Origin: Pontibacter aydingkolensis | GTDB taxonomy: Bacteria > Bacteroidota > Bacteroidia > Cytophagales > Hymenobacteraceae | DNA: 64,000 nt | NCBI RefSeq assembly: GCF_019443125.1 | Contig: NZ_JAHYXK010000018.1 | Location: 25,768 to 89,767 of the forward strand | Direction: 5' to 3' | Part shown: piece after piece, positions 18,669 through 27,371 of the stretch | How the letters are laid out: each line of letters starts with the position of its first letter | Position numbering within the stretch: position 1 is the first letter of the stretch | Translations under genes and position numbers: made by a program | The notes under the pieces: model-generated | What the model saw: the letters and a program-made list of their open reading frames with translations, nothing else | What the model was told of the DNA's origin: nothing | Database searches by the model: none

Positions 18669-20126
18669 TTATTTACTGGCCAGCAGCAGTAACGTGCCTG
18701 CAATACCAATTATTAAAGCAGCTGCCAGTGTAGGTAGCAGGTTGTTTGAAAGTATAGCTTTATAGTTTTTAACGTTGGCTACTGAGCCAGCTGCTATGAT
18801 GTTAAACAGGCAAACAGCATTGCCAAGCGAAGCTCCTGCAAGCTGAAGTGCCAAAATAGTATTTGAGTTCAAGTTGAGGGAAAGAGCAGCCTCCTGCTGC
18901 GTTGCGCCGAATACAAGGTTTGATATAGTGGTGCTACCTGTAATAAATGTGCCTGTGACACCTATAAAAGGGGCAAACAAAGGATAAGCTTGCCCCAGCG
19001 AACCAAGCATCTCCGCTATATAGCGTACCATAGACGGTTGCTCTACACCAGAGAAAATCATTAGCTGCGCAATGACTACGGAAGGGAAAAGCACAATAAA
19101 TACATTTACCATTTTACTAAGCGGCTCACTCAGGTACAATGATCCTGCTTTTTTAAAGTAGGCAACTCCAACCCCCACCACAACAAAAGGTATGAACGGA
19201 GATTGCAAGGGCTTAATACCACCCCCTATTCCAGAATCAAACATGTTTTCGAATCTTAATTCCCAGGCAATCCATTGTTTTAGCGGCCAGAACAGTTTAG
19301 GCAAGAGGAGTAATAGGGCCAGTACCGCATAAGGCAGCCATGGCCATAGGTTTATAGCAGCACTACCCTTTTGCCGCAAGTATAAAACAGAAAGCCCCAG
19401 CATGGCCAGCGCAGAAAAAACAGTGGCAAGCTCAGGGGCAAACCAGGCCATGGCACAAAACGGAAGGATGATAAATGTATAAAGTACTGCAACCTGTCTT
19501 TTGTATACCATTGGCGCATGCTGCCTGTTTACCATCCTAAATACAAGCCATAATACCAGCAACCCGGTTATACTTATCATTAAAGCAGCTATGATTCCAA
19601 TAGCCTGTACCTCTGCAGCCGAAAGGTTAAGGGGCAATTGCAGGCCAATAAGTATGGGAGTGCCCACCGCACCAAACAAAGCAAACAAGCCATCAAAAAG
19701 CAGCACCACTGATACCGATAAAACTGCATCGAAACCAAGCGCAATAAGTAGGAGCGGCACTATGGCCCCAGGCGTTCCAAAACCAGCCACACCCTCGAAA
19801 AAAGCAGTCAGGCCCAGGGCCAGCACAAAAAAACGAATTTCTTTGGAAGGGTGAAGTTTATTAAGTGAGTCGGTTATTTGCTCCACCATGCCCATATGCG
19901 ACATAATGCTGTAAAGGAAAACAGCTCCGAGCACGATCAGCAGAATATTGACGGTAGTTAATAGCGCCACCCCCATTGCTCCCAGGTAATGTCCTATATC
20001 TGCTCCCCAGAAAAAAAACAGAACAGATGTTACTGCCCAACTTACCATCACGGCAGGCTTTACTCCCTTTGTTAAAGAAACTACTACGAGTAAAATTATA
20101 GGCAGCAGCGAGAGCAGGTAAATCAT
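18669..20126 (-). CDS. lctP: L-lactate permease (LctP family)
   Basis: A 485-residue protein with about 12 membrane helices. GLTAFFEGVAGFGTPGAIVPLLLIALGFD and FGAVGTPILIGL are typical of the LctP family, as are the C-terminal FIGVTGTFITGSTTISNLVFGATQ and LALQLAGASLGN. These proton-coupled carriers move L- or D-lactate and glycolate. The gene starts 48 bases downstream of a D-lactate dehydrogenase gene on the same strand, so lactate uptake or release is probably coupled to that enzyme. The direction in vivo cannot be told. It is somewhat shorter than the roughly 550-residue E. coli protein. Confidence 0.9.
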   Translation of the reverse strand: MIYLLSLLPIILLVVVSLTKGVKPAVMVSWAVTSVLFFFWGADIGHYLGAMGVALLTTVNILLIVLGAVFLYSIMSHMGMVEQITDSLNKLHPSKEIRFFVLALGLTAFFEGVAGFGTPGAIVPLLLIALGFDAVLSVSVVLLFDGLFALFGAVGTPILIGLQLPLNLSAAEVQAIGIIAALMISITGLLVLWLVFRMVNRQHAPMVYKRQVAVLYTFIILPFCAMAWFAPELATVFSALAMLGLSVLYLRQKGSAAINLWPWLPYAVLALLLLLPKLFWPLKQWIAWELRFENMFDSGIGGGIKPLQSPFIPFVVVGVGVAYFKKAGSLYLSEPLSKMVNVFIVLFPSVVIAQLMIFSGVEQPSMVRYIAEMLGSLGQAYPLFAPFIGVTGTFITGSTTISNLVFGATQQEAALSLNLNSNTILALQLAGASLGNAVCLFNIIAAGSVANVKNYKAILSNNLLPTLAAALIIGIAGTLLLLASK

Positions 20127-20173
20127 AAGGCCAGATTAACGGATTTAATAACTATACTTAGCTGTTAAATACC

Positions 20174-21166
20174 CTATGGCAGCACCTCATTTACAAGCAC
20201 TTTCCCTTGTTCTAAGTCAGTTATGTTTTGTAGGGATATCTGGGCTATACTTTGCAAGGCATTGGTAGTAAAAAAAGCCTGATGGCCTGTTATCAGCACA
20301 TTATTGAAGGACAGCAAACGCATGAATACGTCATCCTGAATCACCTTATTGGACAAGTCCTCGAAAAACAGGTCTCCTTCTTCTTCGTACACGTCAAGCC
20401 CCAGGTAACTTATCTTTTCGGTTTTAAGCCCTTTAATTACAGCCTTGGTATCGATAATGGCGCCCCGGCTGGTATTGATCAGCATTACTCCATCCTTCAT
20501 TTTAGCAATGGATTCATCATTGATCAGGTGGTAGGTTTGCGGTGTAAGCGGGCAATGCAGTGATATGATATCAGCTTGACGGTAGAGGCTATCCAGGTCA
20601 ATCAACACCACGCCGATCTGCTCTGCTTCCTCAATTTCAGTGATATCGTAGCCAAGCACTTTGCAACCGAAGCCTTTCAGAATGCGTGCTGTTACCAGGC
20701 CTATCTTACCTAACCCTATCAAACCAACTGTTCTGCCATGCAGGTCAAAACCCATAAGGCCGCTGAGTGCAAAATTACCTTCCCTGACGCGGTTATAAGC
20801 CCGATGGGTTTTACGGTTTAAGGTAAGTATAAGTGCCAAGGTGTGCTCAGCCACAGCATAAGGAGAATAAGCTGGCACACGCGCTACTTTAATCCCCTTT
20901 TCTTGGGCGGCAGTAAGATCTACGTTGTTGTAGCCGGCGCACCGTAAGGCTACAATTTTCACACCTGCATCAGTTAAAATCTGCAATACCTTTGCATTAA
21001 CCGTATCGTTTACGAAAACGCATACGGCATCCTGCTCTTTTGCCAGCACAGCGGTGCTCTCGTTTAGCGGCACTTCCAAAAACTTGAGGTGATGCCTATG
21101 CTGCTTATTGGCATCCTTAAAGAAATGAATATCGTATGGTTTGGCGCTGAAGAATATAACATTCAT
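20174..21166 (-). CDS. ldhA: D-lactate dehydrogenase-type 2-hydroxyacid dehydrogenase
   Basis: ATG at 21166 (MNVIFFSAKPYD) starts directly with the first beta strand and fits the family length (330 residues); the ATG at 21205 adds 13 unlikely residues. The NAD-binding motif is GLIGLGKIG. The catalytic Arg lies in INTSRGAIIDT, the Glu in LGLDVYEEEGDLFFED and the His in TGHQAFFT. LSGLMGFDLHGRTVG is typical of fermentative D-LDH, which reduces pyruvate to D-lactate with NADH. It is cytoplasmic and probably co-transcribed with the lactate permease. The gene symbol is by family resemblance. Confidence 0.9.
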   Translation of the reverse strand: MNVIFFSAKPYDIHFFKDANKQHRHHLKFLEVPLNESTAVLAKEQDAVCVFVNDTVNAKVLQILTDAGVKIVALRCAGYNNVDLTAAQEKGIKVARVPAYSPYAVAEHTLALILTLNRKTHRAYNRVREGNFALSGLMGFDLHGRTVGLIGLGKIGLVTARILKGFGCKVLGYDITEIEEAEQIGVVLIDLDSLYRQADIISLHCPLTPQTYHLINDESIAKMKDGVMLINTSRGAIIDTKAVIKGLKTEKISYLGLDVYEEEGDLFFEDLSNKVIQDDVFMRLLSFNNVLITGHQAFFTTNALQSIAQISLQNITDLEQGKVLVNEVLP

Positions 21167-21516
21167 ACTTCCGGGTTTTAAAGCTGGCAAGTGCCTGCAG
21201 TACAAAATATATCACATGGCAATACAGGCTTTATCTCTCCTTATCCCACCATATCATGCTATACTTTACCCTACATAAGTTAATAGGTTACAATTACCTT
21301 TTCACTTGTCTATAGTATAACTACAGGTTGTTTATTCTAATTATAAATCAATAATATTATCAAGCCAACACGTAGTATGATTTGGTAATTTTGGGAAACG
21401 GTAAGCTTGTAAGATGTGAAAAATCTAAAATTAAAGCTGCTGATGCTTAATTGTGTTGAAAGCAAAACCATTCAATCAATACACCGGCTTAAACTCCAGC
21501 AATGTAACCTAAAGCA
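21167..21516. other. Intergenic region upstream of the D-LDH/LctP pair
   Basis: About 350 AT-rich bases between the CapA-like gene and the D-LDH gene, both on the minus strand. It should hold the promoter of the lactate pair. One TATACTT heptamer lies near 21255. I see no gene or strong hairpin. Confidence 0.4.
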
Positions 21517-22734
21517 TTACCAGCTAAGAAAGAATGAACCGTCCTGATTCAGTTTTACACTTGTACCAAGTTTATTGCATTCTCTGTTTAAGGTGCCCTG
21601 CAGCCACTTTGTATCTGAAGTTGAGGCATAGTTTAGTTTAAATTTCCGCACCTGCATCGGCACCATCTTAAGAGACTTCAGTTGCCCGGTAACAGGATCA
21701 ATATTGGGGAAATACATTAGTGTCAGATCACCCCTGTACATCTCATGCCCACCAATCCCTTCATAGTCGTTAATAAAATCACCGGCACCGTACATGATCA
21801 GTTTCCCTTTGTATACTTCCATCCCCATCGGATGGTGCGACGAATGCCCATGCACCAAGTCTACGCCTGCTTTATCTATTAACTGGCAGGCAAAGTACTG
21901 GTGGCTGGGCGGCACATCATAGCCCCAATTACTTCCCCAATGCACCGTGAACACCACAACATCGCCTTGCTGCTTTATTTCCTTTACCTGCTGCTGCACC
22001 ATTTTAACAGTTGACTCACCCATGTCTGGCAAAAGGTTTATACCCGGTAAATCGCGTGCTGCAGCCCAGTCAGGAGAAATTCCGCTGTTTTGGGAGCCAT
22101 AGGCCAGTACAATGATCCTGCCCTGCCTTTTCTTAAAAATAGCAGGCTTTCTGGCTTCGTTTAGATTCAAGCCTGCGCCGGCAAAAGGCACCCCTGCTTC
22201 TGATAAGGTCTTTATAGTCTCTGCAAGTCCGGGCCTTCCCCAGTCCAAAGTATGGTTGTTTGCCAGCGAGCAGAAGTCTACGCCGGCAGCAGTTAACACA
22301 GGTACATTGGCAGGGTGCATCCTGTATTGCACTACTTTACCGGGCCATGGCGTATTATGGTTAGTTATACTTGTTTCAAGGTTTATGATCTTAAGGCCAG
22401 GAGACTCTCTACGCCATACTTCCAGGGCATCTCCCCAGATGTAGTCATAGGAAACCTGTTTTGGAATAGTCCCGTTTTTACGTTCTGCCAGCCTAACATA
22501 ATCCCGCGCATCCTTTACATACGACTCATGGATTTCAGGATCAACAGAATGCTGCAGCACCTGGTCAATGCCTCTGCCCGTCATCACATCGCCGCACAGA
22601 AACAGGGTAAGAGCAGCTGCAGTGTCTTGCGGTACGAAATCATGCGCATTATTTCTCATGGCTTTGATATCAGCTTGTTGGTCAACAGCCAACAAGGCAA
22701 AGGTTAAGCTTAGTATGGCAATTTTACTTATCAT
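21517..22734 (-). CDS. CapA-family (poly-gamma-glutamate synthesis type) metallophosphatase-like protein
   Basis: ATG at 22734 (MISKIAILSLTFALLAV) opens a signal peptide; the open frame four codons upstream begins with TTG and is not preferred. The product has about 405 residues. Family signature: LFLCGDVMTGRGIDQVLQ, IINLETSITNHNTPWPGK, DFCSLANNHTLDWG, VFTVHWGSNWGYDVPPSHQ and DLVHGHSSHHPMGMEVYKGKLIMYGAGDFINDYEG. The fold is calcineurin-like, with metal ligands expected in GDVM, NLE, NNH and HGHSSH. CapA takes part in polyglutamate capsule synthesis, but isolated homologues like this one have no assigned substrate. No capB or capC gene is nearby. Confidence 0.85.
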   Translation of the reverse strand: MISKIAILSLTFALLAVDQQADIKAMRNNAHDFVPQDTAAALTLFLCGDVMTGRGIDQVLQHSVDPEIHESYVKDARDYVRLAERKNGTIPKQVSYDYIWGDALEVWRRESPGLKIINLETSITNHNTPWPGKVVQYRMHPANVPVLTAAGVDFCSLANNHTLDWGRPGLAETIKTLSEAGVPFAGAGLNLNEARKPAIFKKRQGRIIVLAYGSQNSGISPDWAAARDLPGINLLPDMGESTVKMVQQQVKEIKQQGDVVVFTVHWGSNWGYDVPPSHQYFACQLIDKAGVDLVHGHSSHHPMGMEVYKGKLIMYGAGDFINDYEGIGGHEMYRGDLTLMYFPNIDPVTGQLKSLKMVPMQVRKFKLNYASTSDTKWLQGTLNRECNKLGTSVKLNQDGSFFLSW

Positions 22735-22829
22735 TTGGCTCTTCAAGAATAAAGTATGCTATACGCCTCATCTCCAGTTAAACTGCTATGCTCAATCTGC
22801 CTCTGCCACAACTTTTGTATGCACCTAGC

Positions 22830-24353
22830 CTAGGCACCCAGCGGAATACTAAACACGAAGCCCGCTCCATCGGGTGTTATGCCTACAATCCGGACCATGT
22901 TGTTACGTGTGGCGGCAATGGCTTTTTCCATGTCTGATGTATTGTTTACAGGTATACCATTTATACTTGTAATGATGGTTCCCTCGGGTATCCCTGCCTT
23001 AAAGAAGAATCCGTTTCGCTGCACAGCTGTAACATAAACCCCCGACCTGAGGCGGTACTGTTGCTTCATGCGATCTGGTACAGGAGCAAAAGTTGCGCCG
23101 AGCCTGGCCTGAAAGCTGTCTTCAGAACGTTCGGCACCAGAAGCTCGCCTAGCTTCTTCTTCCCCTTTTAGCACCACATTTGCACTGCGGGTGCGGCCAT
23201 CGCGCAGGAAAGTAAGCTGAACCTTATCGCCGGGGTTATACCTGGCAATGCGTTCCGAAAGCTCTGACGAGGAAGTGACGCTAACGCCATCTATCTTTTG
23301 TATGATGTCCCCTTCTTTCAGTCCGGCTGCTGCGGCTCCGCTGCCTGACTGTATGCCCGTAACATATACACCCTTCACTGAGGCAGGGTCTACACCAAGT
23401 TGCCTGAGCAAATCATCTTCAGCGGCAGGTGCAGGAAAACTTACTCCCAGGTAGCCACGCCTTACTTCGCCATACTTCCTGAAGTCGTTGACTATTTTGC
23501 GCATCAGATTTACAGGTATTGCAAATCCATAACCTGCGTAGCTACCTGTTTGTGAAGCAATCGCCGCGTTTATGCCAATAAGCTTTCCATCTGTGTTTAC
23601 CAGGGCACCACCACTGTTACCACGGTTTATAGCTGCATCCGTTTGAATAAAAGATTCTATTGCAGTATTAAAACCAGGCTGAGACGGGTCGGCGTAATAG
23701 TCCTGGCTTTGCCGGTTAAGTATACCTATACTTCTGCCTTTGGCACTGATTATACCCGCCGTTACAGTAGAATTCAGCGAGAAAGGATACCCTACTGCCA
23801 ATACCCACTCTCCTACCTGCACGCTATCTGAGTTACCCAGCGGCACTACCGGCAAGTCACTTCCTTTTACCTTTACCAGGGCAAGGTCTGTGTCAGGATC
23901 TCGTCCTATCAACTTTGCACTGAAGGTTCTCTTATCAGGTAAAACAACTTCAATGGCAGAAGCATTTTCTATGACATGGTTATTTGTGACTACATACCCA
24001 TCAGGAGAGATAAGTACGCCTGAGCCTGAACCGTGTGCCGGAACAGCCTGGTTGCCATAAAACGGATTGCCTGAAACCACCGCTCGGTCGTACTGGGTAT
24101 TAATGTGTACTACAGCAGGCGTTACCATGGCAGCTGCTCTAACAAAATCAGGGTTGCCGGCAGAGGAAACAGAGGCTGATGGATTTATATCTGAAAGAAG
24201 CGCACGGTTTTCCTCACCGAATAAACTTATACTTTCCCTGTTATCGAAATATCTGTATCCTGCTATCGCCAAAGCAGCCGAAAGCAAAGCGATCAAAATT
24301 ACCAATCCTGCACTTTTCATGCGTCTGTCTATAGTTAAAGTATTACTTTCCAT
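22830..24353 (-). CDS. HtrA/Deg-family periplasmic serine protease
   Basis: ATG at 24353 (MESNTLTIDRRMKSAG) is preceded by AAAAGG and places a signal anchor at residues 14-32; the ATG at 24401 adds 16 residues of poor composition. The protein has 507 residues. The trypsin-like domain carries His126 (TNNHVIENA), Asp156 (DPDTDLALVKV) and Ser247 (NRGNSGGALVN). Two PDZ domains follow (GYLGVSFPAP... and ...RSGVYVTAVQRNGFFFKAGIPEGTIITSINGIPV). Such proteases degrade or refold damaged envelope proteins during stress. The gene is transcribed away from the SDR gene at 24758. Confidence 0.93.
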   Translation of the reverse strand: MESNTLTIDRRMKSAGLVILIALLSAALAIAGYRYFDNRESISLFGEENRALLSDINPSASVSSAGNPDFVRAAAMVTPAVVHINTQYDRAVVSGNPFYGNQAVPAHGSGSGVLISPDGYVVTNNHVIENASAIEVVLPDKRTFSAKLIGRDPDTDLALVKVKGSDLPVVPLGNSDSVQVGEWVLAVGYPFSLNSTVTAGIISAKGRSIGILNRQSQDYYADPSQPGFNTAIESFIQTDAAINRGNSGGALVNTDGKLIGINAAIASQTGSYAGYGFAIPVNLMRKIVNDFRKYGEVRRGYLGVSFPAPAAEDDLLRQLGVDPASVKGVYVTGIQSGSGAAAAGLKEGDIIQKIDGVSVTSSSELSERIARYNPGDKVQLTFLRDGRTRSANVVLKGEEEARRASGAERSEDSFQARLGATFAPVPDRMKQQYRLRSGVYVTAVQRNGFFFKAGIPEGTIITSINGIPVNNTSDMEKAIAATRNNMVRIVGITPDGAGFVFSIPLGA

Positions 24354-24757
24354 ACCTTTTGCCGTTACATTACTCCCGATGCTCTCCAAAACCAGCATCA
24401 ACTAAAAGTATGCAACTACTAAAGATGCTGTTCATCAGCTAATTCCTATTAAAGTTTAGTGCTTCTTGGTAAAGAAGGTTACGGAATTTTAATAAGCTAT
24501 CCATGCCCTGTACTACGCATAAGTCATACTTCAAAAATAAAGTATCAGTTATAACAAATTAATCCTGACTGTTTTACAGCCGGATTGAGAAATACGACGT
24601 ATTCTTAAACATATAATAATTAGAACTAATCCAATTCACACCCCATTGCTCAACAGCAAAGTATAGCCAATTCCTCACCCTGTCTATTCATAGGCGATCC
24701 AAATGCTGTTTTACTCAGATAAATCAGTGAAGGAGGTAACAATCTAAATTTTAAACT
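24354..24757. promoter_or_regulatory. Divergent promoter region of htrA-like and SDR genes
   Basis: About 400 AT-rich bases between divergent genes. AGGAGG-like DNA (AAGGAGGTAA at about 24730) lies roughly 20 bases before the SDR start, unusually strong for Bacteroidota but rather distant. One AAGTATA heptamer lies near 24660. No coding region is seen. Confidence 0.45.
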
Positions 24758-25513
24758 ATGGAAAAGCAGTTTCAGGGTAAAGTAGCCATTGTAACCGGTG
24801 CAAGCTTTGGTATAGGCAGGTCAACAGCGATCCTGTTTGCGGAGCACGGTGCCAAAGTTGCCGTAGTAGACTGGAAAGAAGACGATAAAACTGTAAACAG
24901 TATAAAGTCTGCAGGCGGAGAGGCCATTTTCATAAAGTGCGATGTATCAAAAGACAGCGATGTGAAGGCCATGGTAGAGCAAACCATTAAAACCTTTGGC
25001 AGACTGGACTATGCCTTCAATAATGCAGGCATTGAGGGAGAATCGGCCCCTACGCATGAGGTTACTGAGGAGAACTTCGACAGGGTAATAGGCATAAATT
25101 TGAAAGGCGTATGGCAGTGTATGAAGCACCAGATCCCGCATATGCTCCAACAGGGCAAAGGCGCCATCGTTAACTGCTCTTCCATTGCAGGCGTTATCGG
25201 GTTTCCGGGTATACCTATCTATACAGCTTCGAAACATGCTGTAATCGGTATTACAAAAGCTGCGGCCCTGGAGTATGCGCAGCAAGGGATACGGGTGAAT
25301 GCTGTTTGCCCGGGAGCAATTCAAACAGCCATGATCGACAGGTTTATAGAGAAAAACAAACTCACAAAAGACGCTATGGTTAGTGGAGAGCCTATTGGCA
25401 GGTTTGGGGAGCCGGAAGAAATTGCCGAGGCTGCCATCTGGCTCTGTTCAGACGCATCCTCGTTTACTACTGGCCATGCCCTGGTAGTAGATGGCGGCTG
25501 GGTAGCGAGGTAA
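24758..25513 (+). CDS. Short-chain dehydrogenase/reductase (SDR), classical type
   Basis: A 251-residue cytoplasmic oxidoreductase. The nucleotide-binding motif is TGASFGIGRS (11-20), NNAG is at about 87-90, and the catalytic triad is Ser in NCSSIAG with Tyr and Lys in YTASKHA. VCPGAIQTAM and DASSFTTGHALVVDGGW complete the classical pattern. The acidic VVDWKED after strand 2 favours NAD(H) over NADP(H). Similar proteins are annotated as glucose 1-dehydrogenase or 3-oxoacyl-ACP reductase, but the substrate cannot be decided here. It stands alone between two regulatory gaps. Confidence 0.9.
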   Translation: MEKQFQGKVAIVTGASFGIGRSTAILFAEHGAKVAVVDWKEDDKTVNSIKSAGGEAIFIKCDVSKDSDVKAMVEQTIKTFGRLDYAFNNAGIEGESAPTHEVTEENFDRVIGINLKGVWQCMKHQIPHMLQQGKGAIVNCSSIAGVIGFPGIPIYTASKHAVIGITKAAALEYAQQGIRVNAVCPGAIQTAMIDRFIEKNKLTKDAMVSGEPIGRFGEPEEIAEAAIWLCSDASSFTTGHALVVDGGWVAR

Positions 25514-25590
25514 TCCTATTTAAATTGGTTAAGAATGAGATTAAACTTTATACGTATGCCATAATTTAACCAACACCACACTTCCATATA

Positions 25591-26408
25591 ATGAAATTCT
25601 TAACACAGCTACTAACCCATTATGCCTCATTGCTCCTGCTTATGCTATGTATAGCTTGCAAGGCTCCACCAATTGTACAACAAGTGCCACCACATTTACA
25701 AACCACTCCCTCTGAGCATGTTATCAGTCAGGCGGCAAGTATGGAGGGCGCGTGGCGTTTGCTTGCAGCAGATGGAAGTATATAGATGTTTCGGCAGTTA
25801 AGATAATCCAGGACGGATACTTTACAGTGGCAGTTTATAACCAGCAAGACAAGAAATTTGTGGGAACTTACGGCGGCACTTTTTCCAGCACCAATGGCCG
25901 GCACTTTGCAACGTATGAATTCAATAACTTCGACTCTACTCTGGTAGGTAAATCGGTATCGGGCACGTCTACCATGCAAAATGGTAAATGGCAGACTACC
26001 GGCCTTGGCAAAAACGGCACTGCTACTGAAACCTTGGAGAAGATAAACGAGCAAGCTACAGACTCTCCCCTTGCCGGAACCTGGCGCATAACCAGCCGTG
26101 AGCGCGACGGGCAGATGAGCACCATGCAGCCCAGCCCGCGCAAAACACTGAAGGTACTTTCTGACACACGTTTTCAATGGATCGCCTTTAACTCCGAGAC
26201 GGGAGAGTTTTCAGGCACAGGCGGCGGCACGTATACAGCAGATAACGGAAAGTATATAGAGCATATCGAGCTCTTTTCACGTGATGCCAGCAGAGTAGGT
26301 ATGCAGCTAACATTTAATTATGAAGTAAAGGATGGCAAGTGGCACCACACCGGCCAGAGCAGCACGGGCAATAAAGTTAACGAGGTTTGGGAGCGCATTT
26401 CTAAATAA
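25591..26408 (+). pseudogene. Frameshifted lipoprotein gene, lipocalin-like repeats
   Basis: The first frame (25591-25785) encodes a lipoprotein signal (LLMLCIAC) and SMEGAWRLLAADGSI, then hits TAG. The coding sense continues in another frame as DVSAVKIIQDGYFTVAVYNQQDKKFVGTYGG... to 26408. Removing one TA unit from TATATA at 25779-25784 joins the parts as ADGSIDVSAVK, which restores an intact protein of about 270 residues. The mature part holds two similar modules, each starting with GAWRLLAADG or GTWRITSRERDGQ and containing FSGTGGGTY or FVGTYGGTF, and ending VWERISK. This resembles lipocalin-like DUF4488-type proteins. It could be a pseudogene, a switchable gene or a sequence error. Confidence 0.75.
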
Positions 26409-26533
26409 CAAAACCTTCTAATTTATAGCGGATTTTTGTTGTAATGCTGCCTGCTAATGCTGAACTTGAGTGAGCAGCATAAACAGGTTTATACTGTTAC
26501 ACCCAAACCCAATCTACCATTATAGCTGAAACT

Positions 26534-27370
26534 ATGGAACAGCTGGTTATAACCAAAGCCTCTGGCGAGCATGTACTTTTCTCGGTTGGCAAACTCAAAT
26601 TGTCTCTCCGTAAGTCCGGAGCCAGCGATGAGGTGATACAGGAAGTTCTCCGCTTACTGGAGCCTAAACTGTACGAAGGTATCCCCACAAAAAAAATATA
26701 CAAACATGCATTCGCTATACTTAAAAAACTATCTAAAAGCACTGCTGCCAGGTATAGCTTAAAGCAAGGAGTTATGCAGTTGGGGCCATCCGGTTTCCCT
26801 TTCGAGAAATTTGTGGCGGAGCTACTCAATGTACAGGGCTATACTACGGAGATCGGTGTTTTTATAGATGGCCAATGTGTGCGGCACGAAATTGACGTTG
26901 TTGCCTCTAAAGACGGAAAGCGCTACATGATTGAATGCAAGTACCATAACCTGCACCACAATAAATCGGATGTAAAGATCCCGATGTACATCCAGTCCAG
27001 GTTTAAGGACGTGGAGAAAGTATGGCCTTCTGAACACGAGTTTGAGATACGTTTTCACCAGGGTTGGGTAGTAACCAATACACGTTTTACTGAAGATGCC
27101 ATACGTTATGCCAGCTGCGCAAACCTGCACCTGGTTGGCTGGGACTTCCCGCATAAAGGCGGTATAAAAGATATGGTGGATTCTTTTGCGCTTTATCCCC
27201 TCACCTGCCTTACAACACTCTCCCATACCGAAAAACAGCACCTGCTCGACATGAGGGTGGTACTGTGCAAAGAGCTGCTCCACAACGAAGCACTGCTGCA
27301 TAAAGCCGGTGTTCGGGATAAGCGGATCCATAGTGTGCTAGACGAAGTTGAGAATCTATGCGGCAGTTGA
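26534..27370 (+). CDS. ATP-cone domain fused to Mrr-like restriction endonuclease domain
   Basis: A 278-residue cytoplasmic protein. Residues 3-85 look like an ATP-cone (VITKASGEHVLFSVGKLKLSLRKSGA ... RYSLKQGV), the nucleotide-sensing module of ribonucleotide reductases and NrdR. Residues 86-165 form a PD-(D/E)XK nuclease of the Mrr/type IV kind: GFPFEKFVAELLNVQGY, then HEID with Asp121, and IECK with Glu134 and Lys136. The C-terminal 100 residues are helical and unassigned. The stop lies one base before the ATG of the AMP-phosphorylase-type gene, so the two form an operon with the following PRPP-synthetase homologue. A nucleotide-controlled nuclease is the obvious reading, but no activity is established. 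Confidence 0.85.
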   Translation: MEQLVITKASGEHVLFSVGKLKLSLRKSGASDEVIQEVLRLLEPKLYEGIPTKKIYKHAFAILKKLSKSTAARYSLKQGVMQLGPSGFPFEKFVAELLNVQGYTTEIGVFIDGQCVRHEIDVVASKDGKRYMIECKYHNLHHNKSDVKIPMYIQSRFKDVEKVWPSEHEFEIRFHQGWVVTNTRFTEDAIRYASCANLHLVGWDFPHKGGIKDMVDSFALYPLTCLTTLSHTEKQHLLDMRVVLCKELLHNEALLHKAGVRDKRIHSVLDEVENLCGS

Positions 27371-27371
27371 T

